Translations under genes and position numbers: made by a program
NCBI GenBank assembly: GCA_033002965.1
Contig: JAURVB010014517.1
Location: 1-64,000, forward strand
Direction of reading: 5' to 3'
DNA: 64,000 nucleotides
Source of the DNA: Piper betle
Lineage: Eukaryota; Streptophyta; Magnoliopsida; Piperales; Piperaceae
The notes under the pieces: model-generated
Told to the model about the DNA's origin: nothing
Database searches by the model: none
The model's input: only the letters and a program-made list of their open reading frames with translations
Shown: in pieces, positions 22,511 to 34,478 of the stretch
Layout: every line of letters begins with the position of its first letter
Position numbering within the stretch: the stretch's first letter is position 1

Positions 22511-25500
22511 AGTGTCACAGGCCTAGTCCATGGGACGTGATGGGGCTAGGGTTTGGTGGTTGTTCCTAGCGTTTTTATATTCCTAAAGGGTGACCAGGGT
22601 ATCCCTAGTGGTGGAAACAATTGGCCATGCTAATCTGTGTTGGAGTTGAAGGTAGATGAACCATGCTGCACGTAGCTGTGGAATGGCCGAGCATTGTGGA
22701 CGAGCAAAGTGTTGGTGACAGCGAGTATCGACATATGCAGTGGGAATGGAGTACTGGGCATGTGGCTGGGTTCGAGTAGTAATAAACCTCAAAATGCTAA
22801 TTGGGTCATGAATTGGGTCCAGGCAGGTGTGGTTGACTGAGCACTAGGCTGGGAGTAGCGAGCAGGTTGGCACGAGCATCAGCAGGTAGTGTCGAACAAG
22901 TTACCGATCATGGACGAGCAGTGTGAGCCGAACAACGCGTATTGAGCAGCATGACTGTGCCAGCGCAAGCGGTAGCAAGTGCAGCGTGCATGACCGAACG
23001 GTAGTAGGCGAAATGTGCAGTAGCGCTGTGAGTGAGAGCAATGCTGAGAGGTGGTGCGTGAGCGCTAACGACTGTCGGGCGTTGGGCGAGCGGTGTTGTG
23101 ATCCAGCGGTGGCAATGTCCAGGGTTTGCAGCGGTTAACTCGAGATGGACCTGAGGTTGAACAGACGATCGAACCTGTGCTAGGGTCAAGCTAGGGGGCG
23201 AGACACGGTGCCTAGCGGTGCAGCCAGAGGTTTTGGCCAAAGTCAGTTGCTAGTAATGTATATCGGATTTTTGAAAAGATTACGGTATTCTATCCATATG
23301 CACGAGCAAGGATTCCAGCAATAACTTGGATGGCAGAGATGAAGAGCATGGAGAATTGGACGGGTGATCTACCGAGAGAATATCTTCAGGTCTTGGAGAT
23401 AACTACACAGGAGTAAACTACAAAGATGACGGATTCTTGGAGAAGAGTAATCAATCGAGTAATAGAAGAATTGTGCTTTGAGCAACAGACTCTTTTAGAG
23501 AATTCATTAGGTGAATTGTGGTGAAATGCTATGTGGAGAAGTGCTTGCTGCGATCTAGGAAGGGAGACGGTGAAGTTGCTACAGCCAAGTCTTCGTATAG
23601 AGTTGGAACTTCGCGGTGCAGGGGTGCCTTTGTCGACCAGGGATCTGGGTACACAATTCTGTGTTCTACACAATCGAGTGCTTTTCAAGCTGAGTGAATT
23701 ACATGTAACAAGTCTATCCAGGGGGACGACTTGAGGGTTGTGGTGAGGATTATTTGTGAGCAGGGTTTCCTTTAGTTTTCATGGTCTTCCTATCGGGAAA
23801 AAAGACCAACATCATTAGGGTTTGCATGTCCACGACGAATAGGTAGTCAGGGAGATATTACTTGTAATTCTTTGTTCGAGTTTGCAATAAAGGTTGGAAC
23901 AGGGTTTCCGTAACACTGGTGTGTCGACAATAGGGTTTGGTGCCGGGGCGGTTCTACTAGATTCCAAAACTAGTCCATACCGCGTACTGGGTAGCAGTAA
24001 TTGAGGTTATCGATAGCCCTAAGGATTGCTTGGCGTGGCGGTAGTCGCAAGCCGCGGCACTACTATTCGTGTGTAATCGATATTGCGATCGATAGATTGC
24101 TGAGCTATACCGATAGCCGATAGGATTGCTGCATGTGTGCATTGTGCTAGTCGGGTGTAGTAGCAAGTCAGTGGTTGTTTATATGAGTTTGTTGTTTACA
24201 AGCTATGTAGGGAACACGTTTCTGGTTGTATACTTGTGGAAGGCTGGTATTTCCAGGGGAAATACGCCGCACATGGTGTCTTTTTGGACAAAAAATTATA
24301 CCCTAAAGGATATGACACCTAGCAGGGGAGTGTGGATTCGGTTTAGGTACAAGGATAGAAGGAAAGATGGCATGCATGACTTCTGTTGATCAAATATATC
24401 TCACGATTCTCATCCAAACTATATGTATATATAATATATAGTGTAGGAGATGAGATCTACCACGTTTGTATTTGATCTTGATTCTAGTTTTGGTGTAGAA
24501 CTTGTTTGTTCAACAAATATTAGATATAATTATATTATTTTTACTAAGGCCAGACGTTACACACAAATGCAGGACTATATATTAATTTTACATTGTTGTG
24601 TTTTCCTATCCTTTCACTTTAAAATATTTTTTTCTCATTATATTTCTTTTTGGTTTCTCTAATATGAACTAGCATTTTACTTGAAACTATGTATATAGTG
24701 AAAGCCAAAATTATGAATCATTGCAATATAATAATATAGTGATGGTTTGTATAAAAAAGTCTTCATATCATTTGATGGAGATATTTCAATATTTTGAAGT
24801 GTGTAAAAATAAAAAATTAGCACAATGAAAAGTGTCACTAGATTTTTTAAAAAGCATCACAATATAAAAAGTTATTTCTAATATCTACTTTACTAATTTA
24901 TTCGTCAATTAACGCCTATGAGGTATATATTTCCTTCTTTGCAACCCCTTAAAAAAATCATTATTAAGACAAAAATTAATAGAGGCAAAGACTTGATAAC
25001 AACAAAATATTGATACGAGAACGATCCAATACGACAGTATGAGGAAGAATTAGACCAAACTAGATTGATCATTATAAAACCTGCTAGTGAATTTACTATG
25101 TGTGAGTCTCAATCCAATATGAACATACAACACCTATATATATACTTTGATATTCTAGTCATTAGACTCTATATTTATCAAAAAATTCTTGACTACATCA
25201 AATTAGGCTTAACTTATAATATCCTCCCTTAAGCTTAATTAGACTTACTTTTCAACATCCTCCCTTTATAAAATTATCCAACATAATTAAAATTCACCCA
25301 TAAAATTATTCAATAAGTAGTCCAAATAAAACTACATGGAATACATGTAAACAAGCCAAAAACGAAAAAGACTAATACAGAAACATGTATTAGCTTAAAG
25401 AATAACCAAATCTTTTTGTGAAATAGTACCCGTCATTAGATTTTATCATGCTAGCTAGGACATCAAAATCTCATTCCCATTCACAATGTTCACAAAATCC

Positions 25501-26128
25501 AATCTAGTCCTCTCCATAATTTCAACACGATGCATCAGTTTGCTCATCGAAGAAAAGATTCAGAATTGAACTGAACCACGGTGGAAGGCAGTGAAAAAGA
25601 ACATGCGTGGCCTCATATTCGGATATTAAAGTTTGACACCCCAGACTGGAATTAGAACATAATGTGTTTACGAACTTTTTGTAATGAAAAAGTCGAATGC
25701 GTATACTCGAGTCTCTTGGATACGTGTGAATTAGGCATCTATAATATACATAATTAAAAATAATTTATGTTAGATTTTATAAACAATGAGTGTACTATAA
25801 TGTATGAACCATTGAAAATATAAACACATCATTGGATAAAATTAAATCCCAAAATTCCACATACAAAAAATTGTATGTAATATTAAAAAAATTAAGAGCC
25901 ATAACTCCAATTATATTCGGATATAAACATGAATACAAGATGACACAAAATCTAAAAATTAAGGGTCATAACTATTAATTTAATATTTGATTATTAAAAA
26001 TAAGTTAAATATTATCTTTTAAATACGATTTTATTAATCTAAAATTCAAATAAAACTAGACACTTATTTCTAAAATATAGAATTTTAGATAATTAGATGG
26101 ACAGTCTAAAGTTGGCAGGTGGCAAATT
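22511..26128. other. No gene; probable degraded retroelement followed by AT-rich DNA
   Basis: From 22511 to about 24000 composition is moderate (near 50 percent GC) with no open frame of interest. The text resembles an LTR-type untranslated sequence (for example GCAATAAAGGTTGGAACAGG at 23884, a poly(A)-signal-like context), but I could not find matching ends. From about 24400 the DNA is strongly AT-rich with no recognisable feature; a TATATATAATATATAG patch lies near 24426. Confidence 0.4.
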
Positions 26129-26349
26129 GTCCAACTTTTCACATCAGGCGGACTAAATGAACAAAATGTCCAAATTCTGATCTGAGGCGGACATGAAGAC
26201 GTGGCACTGCCGTTCTTATATCTTTGGCGGACTAAATGAACAAAAATGTCCAACTTTTCACATCAGGCGGACTAAATGAACAAAATGTCCAAATTCTGAT
26301 CTGAGGCGGACATGAAGACGTGGACACTGCCGTCTTATATCTTTGGCGG
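26129..26349 (+). repeat. Tandem duplication of a 102-base unit
   Basis: The unit at 26129-26230 (starting TGTCCAACTTTTCACATC, ending CTTTGGCGG) is repeated almost exactly at 26247-26349, separated by a 16-base ACTAAATGAACAAAAA linker that also occurs inside the unit. The two copies differ by a few single-base changes, so the duplication is recent. Inside the unit, GGCGGACTAAATGAA and GGCGGACATGAAG are variants of one motif. It lies just before a GC-rich block (26350-26660). Confidence 0.9.
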
Positions 26350-27639
26350 CGCGGCAAGGGAGCAAAAATTCAGGTGTGTAAGCGGGTCGAGGGCAGACGA
26401 GGGCCGCCGCCGCCGCCGCCTCATGTCACCGGCGCGGCCACATGCCACGGAAGCCGGCCTCACGCCGCCTATCTGTGTCCGCCAGTTGTTGTGCCCGTGG
26501 CGAGGAGGGTCGCACCGTTTGGAAGTGGGACCACAGCCCGAGTATCCACCGTCTCCGATCTGGACATCTCGTCTCCGTCACCGACGTGGCCGTTCCTCCC
26601 ACTTTCGTGTTGATTCGGGGAGGCCAGATCCGGTCCAGCAAGGCCAGTACGGGGAAGACGACGCCGACCGTGGTTGAAAAGAAAATCGGATTTTTATTGT
26701 AAAAAAAATTATCTTTGTCTATTTTCTTGTTGATGCATGTACTCTCCGGCGAGATTTTACCAAAAAAACTTCGTCGACATATCTGTAACCGGTGAAAAAA
26801 TCCGGCCAAATCTGTAAAAACGCTTTTTCTTTTCTTTTTTCTCAATGTTCTGCCGATCTGGCGAGAACGACTGGTTATTCCGGTGAGGTTTCAACGGCTT
26901 CGGGCTACTGATCGCCGTCGCTGGTGAGTTTCTGCAGGTGCCGGCGAATCATACTGTAGTCAGCGACTGTGATCGGCCAAAATATTGTACGACACAGAAT
27001 TCTTGTTTAATCACGTATAATTTAAGTATAATCACGAAATTAAGAACATTTAATTTAATTGACGTGGAGCATATACAAAATGCAAATCAAATAATGGCTA
27101 AAGCTGATATTAATAAAAATTAAATTTATTTGATTGAAATAATGGAGGTAGTATAAAATTAAGCAATATAACCTTCGGTCTAAATAAAAAATTATGAATC
27201 AGATGTTATTTAATCTTACGTGTTAAATCAGGCTTAATATATATTTTAGTTATGAATTTGGTTCGATTACTATATTTAATAATGATTAATGTTGCTTCTC
27301 ATACAAGGTCAAATATAAGTTCCAAACCCTTCTCATCATTTTCAAACATGGACAACGCATATATTGTTTTCTTCCTATCAACATCAGTTGAAAGTTTCGT
27401 GTATTCAATGATGATTTTATATTTCGGATGATTGAGCATAAATACGTGCCTAGTTAAATGTAGTTCTTACGTAATGTCAGAAGACTGGCGGCAGCTTTAA
27501 CATCTAGTTAGATGTGGACGGAGGGAGGCTGTTGTCGTCAACTTCAATAACCTTTCACGATCGTCCTCTTTTGAAACGAATTGTTGGGAAGTTATTAAAT
27601 TAAAGGGATTTATTAAAAATTAAATAAAAAATAGTTTAT
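26350..27639. other. GC-rich block then AT-rich spacer; no gene recognised
   Basis: At 26350-26660 the sequence is GC-rich with CCGCCGCCGCCGCC near 26403, and is open in several frames on both strands, but no frame resembles a known protein or continues across a splice site I can defend. It could be the decayed 5' end of a gene. The remainder up to 27639 is AT-rich and featureless. Confidence 0.4.
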
Positions 27640-27832
27640 TTGAATAGGTTAAAATCGATAAATTATTAGTTATATAATATGTCATTTTAATATTAAAGTA
27701 TATATTATATTATATATATTTTAATTATTTAAAATTAATTATTATATTTTATTTGAGTTAAAGTCGAGTTTTTTTAATTACGAAAATATTACTTATTATT
27801 TCCCCAAATTATATCTCGCTGATTGCCGTTGC

Positions 27833-27834
27833 TC

Positions 27835-27865
<31 letters not shown>

Positions 27866-27869
27866 ACAC
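27833..27869. repeat. (C)n(CA)n simple repeat
   Basis: A run of C residues (about 27834-27850) passes into CA dinucleotides up to about 27868. In the L8 reading frame the CA run reads as alternating His-Thr, which may have grown from the HTHH segment present at this place in L8 proteins. Confidence 0.9.
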
Positions 27870-27985
27870 CTACCACAACAAGGGTGTTGCCCACTTCTAC
27901 TCCATTGACTTACGTGAGCGCAACAGCTACCTCAAGGGTGTCGTCATCGACATCAACTATGATCCCCACCTAGGCCCCTGCCGCC
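27852..27985 (+). pseudogene. Ribosomal protein L8 (uL2) gene fragment
   Basis: The plus-strand frame reads HTHTHTYHNKG, VAHFYSIDLRERNSYLKGVV and IDINYDPHLG. It follows the N-terminal region of eukaryotic L8, where a histidine-rich HTHHRKG is followed by a segment of pattern A-F-S-D-ERN-YLKGVV-I-DP. Match positions are spread over about 40 codons without a gap, which is hard to explain by chance. Before it is only poly-C, and after it the similarity fades, so this is a fragment of one exon, not a gene. L8 is a core protein of the 60S ribosomal subunit. I infer capture by, or insertion next to, the surrounding LTR fragment. Substitutions at several conserved sites show it is not under selection. 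Confidence 0.65.
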
Positions 27986-28245
27986 GCCCCTCCCCTCCCT
28001 GGTTCCATGTCCTTGTTGCCGCCCCCTGCCACATCCTCCCTTGGTGCCGTCACCATTGCCAACTCACCCAATTCCGAGCCGAATTAATACAGGATCATTT
28101 GGATTAGAATCAACTTGACTCGGCTAATTCCCAGTTCGATTTTCAGAAAACCTGGTCATCTCTTTTTTTACTTAGTTTTCCACCGAGCCTTGTTAACTCG
28201 GCCAATTCCGAGTGGAATCAGCCGAATTTTGCAACAAAGTTCACA

Positions 28246-29168
28246 ATTCCTTTTTGGGAAGAGTTTAATTTGAATATTCTCGTGGGGCAAGCATTTTCAC
28301 TATATATTTTCATTATAACATATTGGTAACTTTAACCGGTGTACATGTGTATTTAGGGGTGCTTATTGGGTAAATTGAGTTAGAATTTTACTTAGCTTAA
28401 GATTAGATTATTTGATTTCAAATTTGAGCTGATTCGAGTTAGCTTTATTCATATTTATTGACGCTCTTTTTTGTATAATTAATACTAAAATTTAATTTCT
28501 AATTAAAATATCTTAATTTTGATATAATTATACATAAAAGATAGTATATTCATGTATAAATTTATTTAAATTTCTTTTTATATAATAATATTTTATAATT
28601 TAGTTATATTTTTATAAAGAAATTTAAGATAAATATGGTTAAATATCTAATTATTTATAAAGTATCAAATTTCGAGTGGAGCCGAGTTGAGCTTGTATCA
28701 AGTTAAATTTCTAAGCCGACTTTTTCGAGTTAATTATTGAGCCAAATAGATTTTAATTGAGTTTTGAATAACCCTAGCTAGTATATTGTATTAACTACAA
28801 ATAAATTAATTAAATCAGCTAGCATGTTTCTTGGGGATGATGATGCAATGAAAAATGATTATATATATATATATTCAATATATTATACTCTATATATTAT
28901 ACTCTATAAAATTAATGTATTTAAGTATAAAATAATTTTGAATATTTTCTATTAAGTAGTTTTTCTTATGAAAAAAAGCATTTCCTTCTTGTGTCATTAG
29001 AAAGAAAAAAAGATATTTGTTTTGCGTGTAGAAGTCTACATGTAGAAAATTGTGATTAATATTTTTTATAAGATATTACATGCATTGAATCTATACAAAT
29101 TTATTTATTTATAATATATTGAGTATATGCTAGTACTTTTGGTAGGGATGTGGGCCAAACTTTATATC

Positions 29169-29213
<45 letters not shown>

Positions 29214-30402
29214 AAAGGAACTCAATACAAGCAGATGATTAAAGAGATCTAACCAATCAAAATACAATAATAATAATAATAAATATACTTCTCACTAAAA
29301 GGGCCAGAGGATCAAATCCCCCTAACTTCAATTTTTAACTTCCTATTAAGAAGAGTCAGTCTACTTACTTTGAAAAAAATACCACGGAAGAATGTCATAG
29401 GTTTGAATCCTACTAATCTCAATTTCTAACTTTTTATTAACAAGAGTCATTCTACTTGCCTTAAAAAAATAATAAAAAAATAAATTGTGTTATTATAGTT
29501 TATCTCCTCATTTAATTTGGATCTATGTTTAAAGACAATTACATTTTATATTAAAGATATTAAATTTTTATAATATAACTTATTATTTAATGAGATTTTA
29601 TATATATAATTAAAATTTGTTAGTAATAGTAAGTTGCGAAGATGTGACGTCTTGCCTAGTTTCTTTCAATCAAATTAACCAAATGAACACAAAACATATT
29701 GATCACGTACTATTTTTTTCTATTTTCATAAGGATGATCAAGAACTGCAGATCTTAAAAAACAACACCTCTCCTCCTCCTCCCCTATCGCCTCCTTTTTG
29801 ACAGTCACTCATCGTAGCCTCCTCCCCAGCCGTTGCTCAGACTCTTCGCCGCCACCGCCCCCGCGGCCCGTGTCACCATTCACACCGTTTGTCACTTGAA
29901 GTCTAAATATGTAAACATGGTCACAAAAATTTCTTTTAAACTTCTTAGTATTATATGGATAACGGATTTTGTCGTAACTCATTTTCTGTTTTATTGTAGC
30001 CATGTTCACCGCTTAAAAATTTCATATAGTTTACATCTATTTCACGCCAACTAAATAGAATTAAGAGGCAAAGTAAAGTTAAACCTTCTAATAGCTAGCT
30101 AGGCACATTTCCAGCTGGACGATAAACAGGCCATGGTTCTCTCGGTCCTTCTTTTCTTGTGTGTGTGCGTGTTTCATGAGTGCTAAAATTGTTTTTCTGA
30201 CTTCTAATTTAGTAACATGAATCCGTAGCGGGTAAAAAAAGTGCAAAACGACAAGTGAAAGGATCACGCTGGTAAAAAGAACTAATAAATCAGTAGAAAC
30301 TGCAGAGAAGCCTATCCCAAGTAAATATAAACATTGTGTAAAGTAATCGATTATAATATTGCTCCAACGAAAGCCATTTGATGAGTGGCTAGGCTTGAAG
30401 CA
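28246..30402. other. AT-rich intergenic DNA with a dispersed direct repeat
   Basis: No gene is seen. A TA run lies at about 29174-29207. At 29309-29385 and 29400-29470 two diverged copies of a 70-base unit follow each other. They contain GATCAAATCCCCCTAAC and GTTTGAATCCTACTAAT respectively; the second resembles a tRNA-type B box (GGTTTGAATCC), so a SINE remnant is possible. A short pyrimidine/GC-rich patch at 29768-29885 has no coding signal I trust. The region just before 30403 should hold the promoter of the next gene. Confidence 0.4.
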
Positions 30403-33350
30403 ATGCAAACTCTACAGGGAAGTATGGGAAGCTCTTCTGATGATGATGTTGAATGGGGTGGGAGCTCATCTAGGTTAAGGCAACAGATGCAAACTCTCAA
30501 ATCGCTTGTTCCAGACATGGGCGCCGAGGTCAGATCCCAACTATCTTTCCATATGCAACTTTGGGTTCATTTCTTTTTCTCATGATCTGCTTGCTACAAA
30601 TATTTCCAAAGAAATGTTCATCAAGGCTGCCCTTTGTCTACTTGGTTAATTATATGCTTAGTACTTTATATATCTTTTCTTCTTCAAAGTAACAAAAATA
30701 TGTAAAGCCGAGAACTAATTGTTGGACGTGAGATATACATGTTATAGGAGGATGAAAGATCGATCCTTGAAGGGGCTTATGAGTATCTTCAACAGATTGA
30801 ACGCGAGAGTGAGCAGATCCAGATGGAGCTTGAAAGGGAAGATGGCCGTGGCCAGACTTCTTCTCCGTCTTCTAGGGAAAACCATGGTCCTCGAATCCTC
30901 CAAGTGAGCTTTAGTTATTGATTTAATAGCAAAATATATATATTTCAAGTTTCAATCTAGTTCATTTTTAGTTCTAGGGAAGCAATAATTCTAAGTACAA
31001 TATACGTTAGCTTTTTCTCACTTATTTTTTCCACACATAATTTAATCGAACTTTTTTTCCGTGAAAATAAATTTTTATGAATCAGAAACACCTTCGAAAT
31101 TAAAGAGACAAGAGCTAATTATGGTTTCGAAGGAAAAGAAGAAAGCATTGTAAGCCAGCCGCAAGACATAATCTTACAAGAACAAAAAACAATAGAAAAA
31201 TTATAATGGTCCAACATCTATTGCTTGTAACCAAGTACATTATACTCTACATGAAATTTAGCCCCGTTTGTCAATGTGATATATTAATTCCCTACCTTAA
31301 AATTAAAATGTAGACATCATGACTGGTGCAAGAGTTAGATCCAGCAGTAAATTTGTAGTTTTGAAGCTCAGGCAACCGAGAAATTTTTTTATTTTTGTGT
31401 GTGTATATATATATATATATTATTATAATTATAATTAGGTTTTCCGTTTTGACAAATGGACGCTGCAGCAAAATTAATAGAATGAATTTATAAAAACTAT
31501 GAGCGCTGAGCATTTTAAATTTGCATGCTTCAATGTGCTCCTCGTGCATGGTCTTTTTTATAATTTGACAAAAAAAAGAGGGAAAAGTTTTACGTTTTTT
31601 TATGTATATTTTGATGAAGTTTTTCAATATAGATTTGGACTTTACAAATTGGGTGTGATTCTTGATTTGTTTAGGTGGAGGCGCAGAAGGTGACGGAGGG
31701 GATATTCGCGGTGAAGATGTGGTGGAGATTGTCTGAGTCTGGTGGGGCGGCTCTCGTGCAGCGCGTGCTTGAGAGCCTCCAGTGTGAGCTAACGTCCACT
31801 GCTATCTACCAGATGGCCCCAAGCCAAATGCTCACCACTGCTTTTCTAAAAGTAATTCATTGCAACTCTATTTTACATATGTAAATTAAGGTAAGATGTG
31901 GTGGCATATGCAAGGCTTATATTACGGATAAATTAATATAAGATAAATTATAATAATTTAATGTATTATTTAATATAATTTTGACTTTAAAAATAAATTT
32001 TAATTAAATGAAAAGATATATTATTATAGAATAATTTAATTTTTTATATTTTAATTAGAATCTTTTATTTTTAATTAGAAAACAATATTATTTTTTTTAT
32101 TAATAAAAATAGATATATTTATCTTCTGTGCTTTTACGTATATGCCCGATAAATCTATAATATCTTACCCATAACGAGTGGCAAATAGCGTGTAAGGTAA
32201 AGATTCCAAGAGTCGATAGATATCTCTACTCTCTATATTATTTTTGGAAAGTAGTCGTTGGGTGACAAAAGAAGGTAATATATACAGTGGGCAAATGAGT
32301 GGTCTCCTTTCTAGCCTTCATCAAAGCCAGCCTTGCCTTGCCAAAAGTATAGAACGAGAGATCAAGAAGAAAATATCACACTATATTATTATCATGATCA
32401 AGCTTCTTTGAGTTGGTTTTATTGTAATTGCACTAGCTAGGATGATCAACAACTAGATTAATTTAAGTGGGTAATAACAAATTTACCGCTTAATGAAATA
32501 AAATTTTTTATATGATTATATATATATATATATTTATTTATTTATTTGTGTGTGTGTGTTTGTTTTTGAGAAAAACATGCCCTAACGCGCACCAAGTTGT
32601 ACGCCACCCACAAGTGGTTGACATGTTGATAAGATTTTGGGATGAGCAAAGTTGTGCATAAATGGAGAAAATTGACCGAAATGGTTTGATTTGGTTTTAA
32701 AAATTTTTTAGTTCGCTTTGGTTTCCACATTGGGCAATTTTCTAAGTCTGTAAAATTCAACTTAGAACTGAACCGAGGCTAAACCAAAATAAAATAAAAT
32801 AAAACTTAATATTCACACTTTATATGGGTTATTATTATTATTTGTTTATTTATTTGTATTTTATTTGAGTTGTTTAACTAATATTTATGTATAGAATATT
32901 TTTGAATATGATTATGATAGTCAAACTATGTTTTAATTTTACTTATTATCAAAATTATAATTAATTTTAATAATTCACTTTCCAAATAAACCAAACTGAA
33001 CTAAATGAAATATTTCGGTTCAATTTGGTTTTGTTTTAGACCAACTTCAAGTTTGGGTCGGTCTAAAATTTGGGTAGCCAAATGCCTATTCGGGAATTTG
33101 GTTCCATCGGTTTCAAACTGAAACGGAACCAAGTGAAAGCTCAATCCTAATATGAGTATTTGTTTTAGTTAACTAACTACTCATATCATCTAGATTAGAA
33201 CACCATCTTTATTAGTGCGAATCATACAACATCAAAATATTTGCACCGAACTTTCCAATTTTTTTATCCAAACAGGTGAAGGAAAACAGAACGGAAGAGG
33301 AACTGCAGGATCTAATCATGGCAGCAGCTTCAAAATCTTCTTTGTTGTGA
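30403..33350 (+). CDS. Helix-loop-helix protein with ACT-like C-terminal domain, 177 residues
   Basis: Exons 30403-30528, 30748-30903, 31675-31851 and 33276-33350 (stop TGA) join in phase 0 at every border with GT-AG introns. Residues 24-38 (RLRQQMQTLKSLVPD) and 46-72 (RSILEGAYEYLQQIERESEQ) have the spacing of a helix-loop-helix dimerisation domain. No basic DNA-binding region with the usual H-E-R residues precedes helix 1, which is instead preceded by an acidic/serine stretch (SSSDDDVEWGGSSS). Residues 97-165 (including FAVKMWWRLSESGGAALVQR, VLESLQCELTS, MLTTAFLKV) match the beta-alpha-beta-beta-alpha-beta ACT-like domain found at the C-terminus of many plant bHLH factors. I infer a nuclear dimerisation partner that may inhibit or modulate true bHLH proteins. 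The third intron is 1424 bases and contains AT-rich, probably transposon-derived DNA (32650-33150). The frame is closed by a stop just upstream, so 30403 is the first usable ATG unless an upstream exon exists. Confidence 0.8.
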
Positions 33351-34473
33351 ATTTGTAAATTAATAATCTTGACAATTGAATAATTTGAACATTTATTTTA
33401 ATCCTGTCGTAATATATGTGTATATGCCATTACAATAGAGCATGTCTTTAGTGACAATTTGTGACCGGTGCCATCTTATAAATATTACTCGAAGGCATTT
33501 ATAAAATCTATGTATTGTTTAATTTATAAAATAATTATTTTGGTGTTAGTGACACTCATTATTGATATTTTTCCCTTTATATATATAAACTTAGTATTTC
33601 TCTAAGTTGAGCTAGCATTGATAGAAGGAAAAAGGGTTGTTACATACACTTGTACTCATATAAACTTAGTATTTTGCCTTTATTTTGATGCATATTTATA
33701 TGTATTATTTGATGCATGTTTTGTACCAGCAACTTTGACGCGATGACAGATCCCAATAGCTACTTTTAGTATTCTTCCTCCCCTATTTATCTACTTATAT
33801 GTGCTAAGTTCTTGATATGTATTGGGTAGTATTACACCATATCATTACACGTAGTTTTCTTATTAGGTTGTTGCATATATCTATCTAGCTATTTTATTGC
33901 TTATTTGGTTGTGCATTTAGTCAAAAATAAAGCAAAACTAAAATATGATCCTATACACGAAAATCGAGGCAAAATGGTCCAAAAACTCTAAGAATCCAAA
34001 AAAAATGAAAAGATAGGGATATTAAAAAACTTGACTTGATAAATACCCCAAGTTCGTCATTTACATTAAATCATTAAGATAAATAAAATTGGATGCAGCA
34101 TTGTACCTTAATCTGTATAAAAAAAATCAATAAATTCCATATTTCGATCTCATGGATCTATAATTTCTAAATTATCATATATGGCCTTTATTCCTTACTT
34201 GCGATGGGATGCCAAAAAAGAAACCATCTAGTTAAACTTAGGGACCATGACCCATTATACCAAATTGTTACATTAAGTCTTCCATTAATTTTAATTTAAC
34301 CCTTCATAAGCTAGAAGTAAATGCTTAGGTTTCTACTAATATTGTAACTCATATTCATATTGATTACTCTTAACCCAACAATTTTAAACTTTATTAGATC
34401 AATTTTAAATGGGCTTAATCTTTAATGACAACACACAATAAATAATTATCAATATATACATGTATATAAATTC
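33351..34473. other. AT-rich spacer, no gene
   Basis: This is the 3' flank of the HLH/ACT gene followed by AT-rich DNA. Short direct repeats (for example ATAAACTTAGTATTT at about 33586 and 33660) are present. No coding or RNA-gene signal is recognised. Confidence 0.5.
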
Positions 34474-34478
34474 AATAT

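Larger units (their letters stand above)
27640..28245 (-). mobile_element. Old LTR-family fragment, sub-variant, reverse orientation
   Basis: The left part (27655-27790: ATTAGTTATATAATATGTCA..., TTATTTGAGTTAAAGTCGAG) aligns with 54870-55030. The right part (28090-28240: ACCGAGCCTTGTTAACTCGG, then CCAATTCCGAGTGGAATC) aligns with 55300-55480. Both are degraded relatives of the reverse-strand LTRs seen at 12.4-12.7 kb and 37.8-38.0 kb (the GGTGGGTTGTTAATCATAAAG-type block and the GAGTC palindrome). Between the two flanks, where the other copies carry different GC-rich DNA, this one carries a poly-C/CA run and a ribosomal protein L8 fragment. Confidence 0.55.

Noticed and set aside
29309..29470. 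Possible SINE with a tRNA-type B box
   Set aside because: Only a B-box-like string is visible; no A box at the right distance, poly(A) tail or target duplication could be found.
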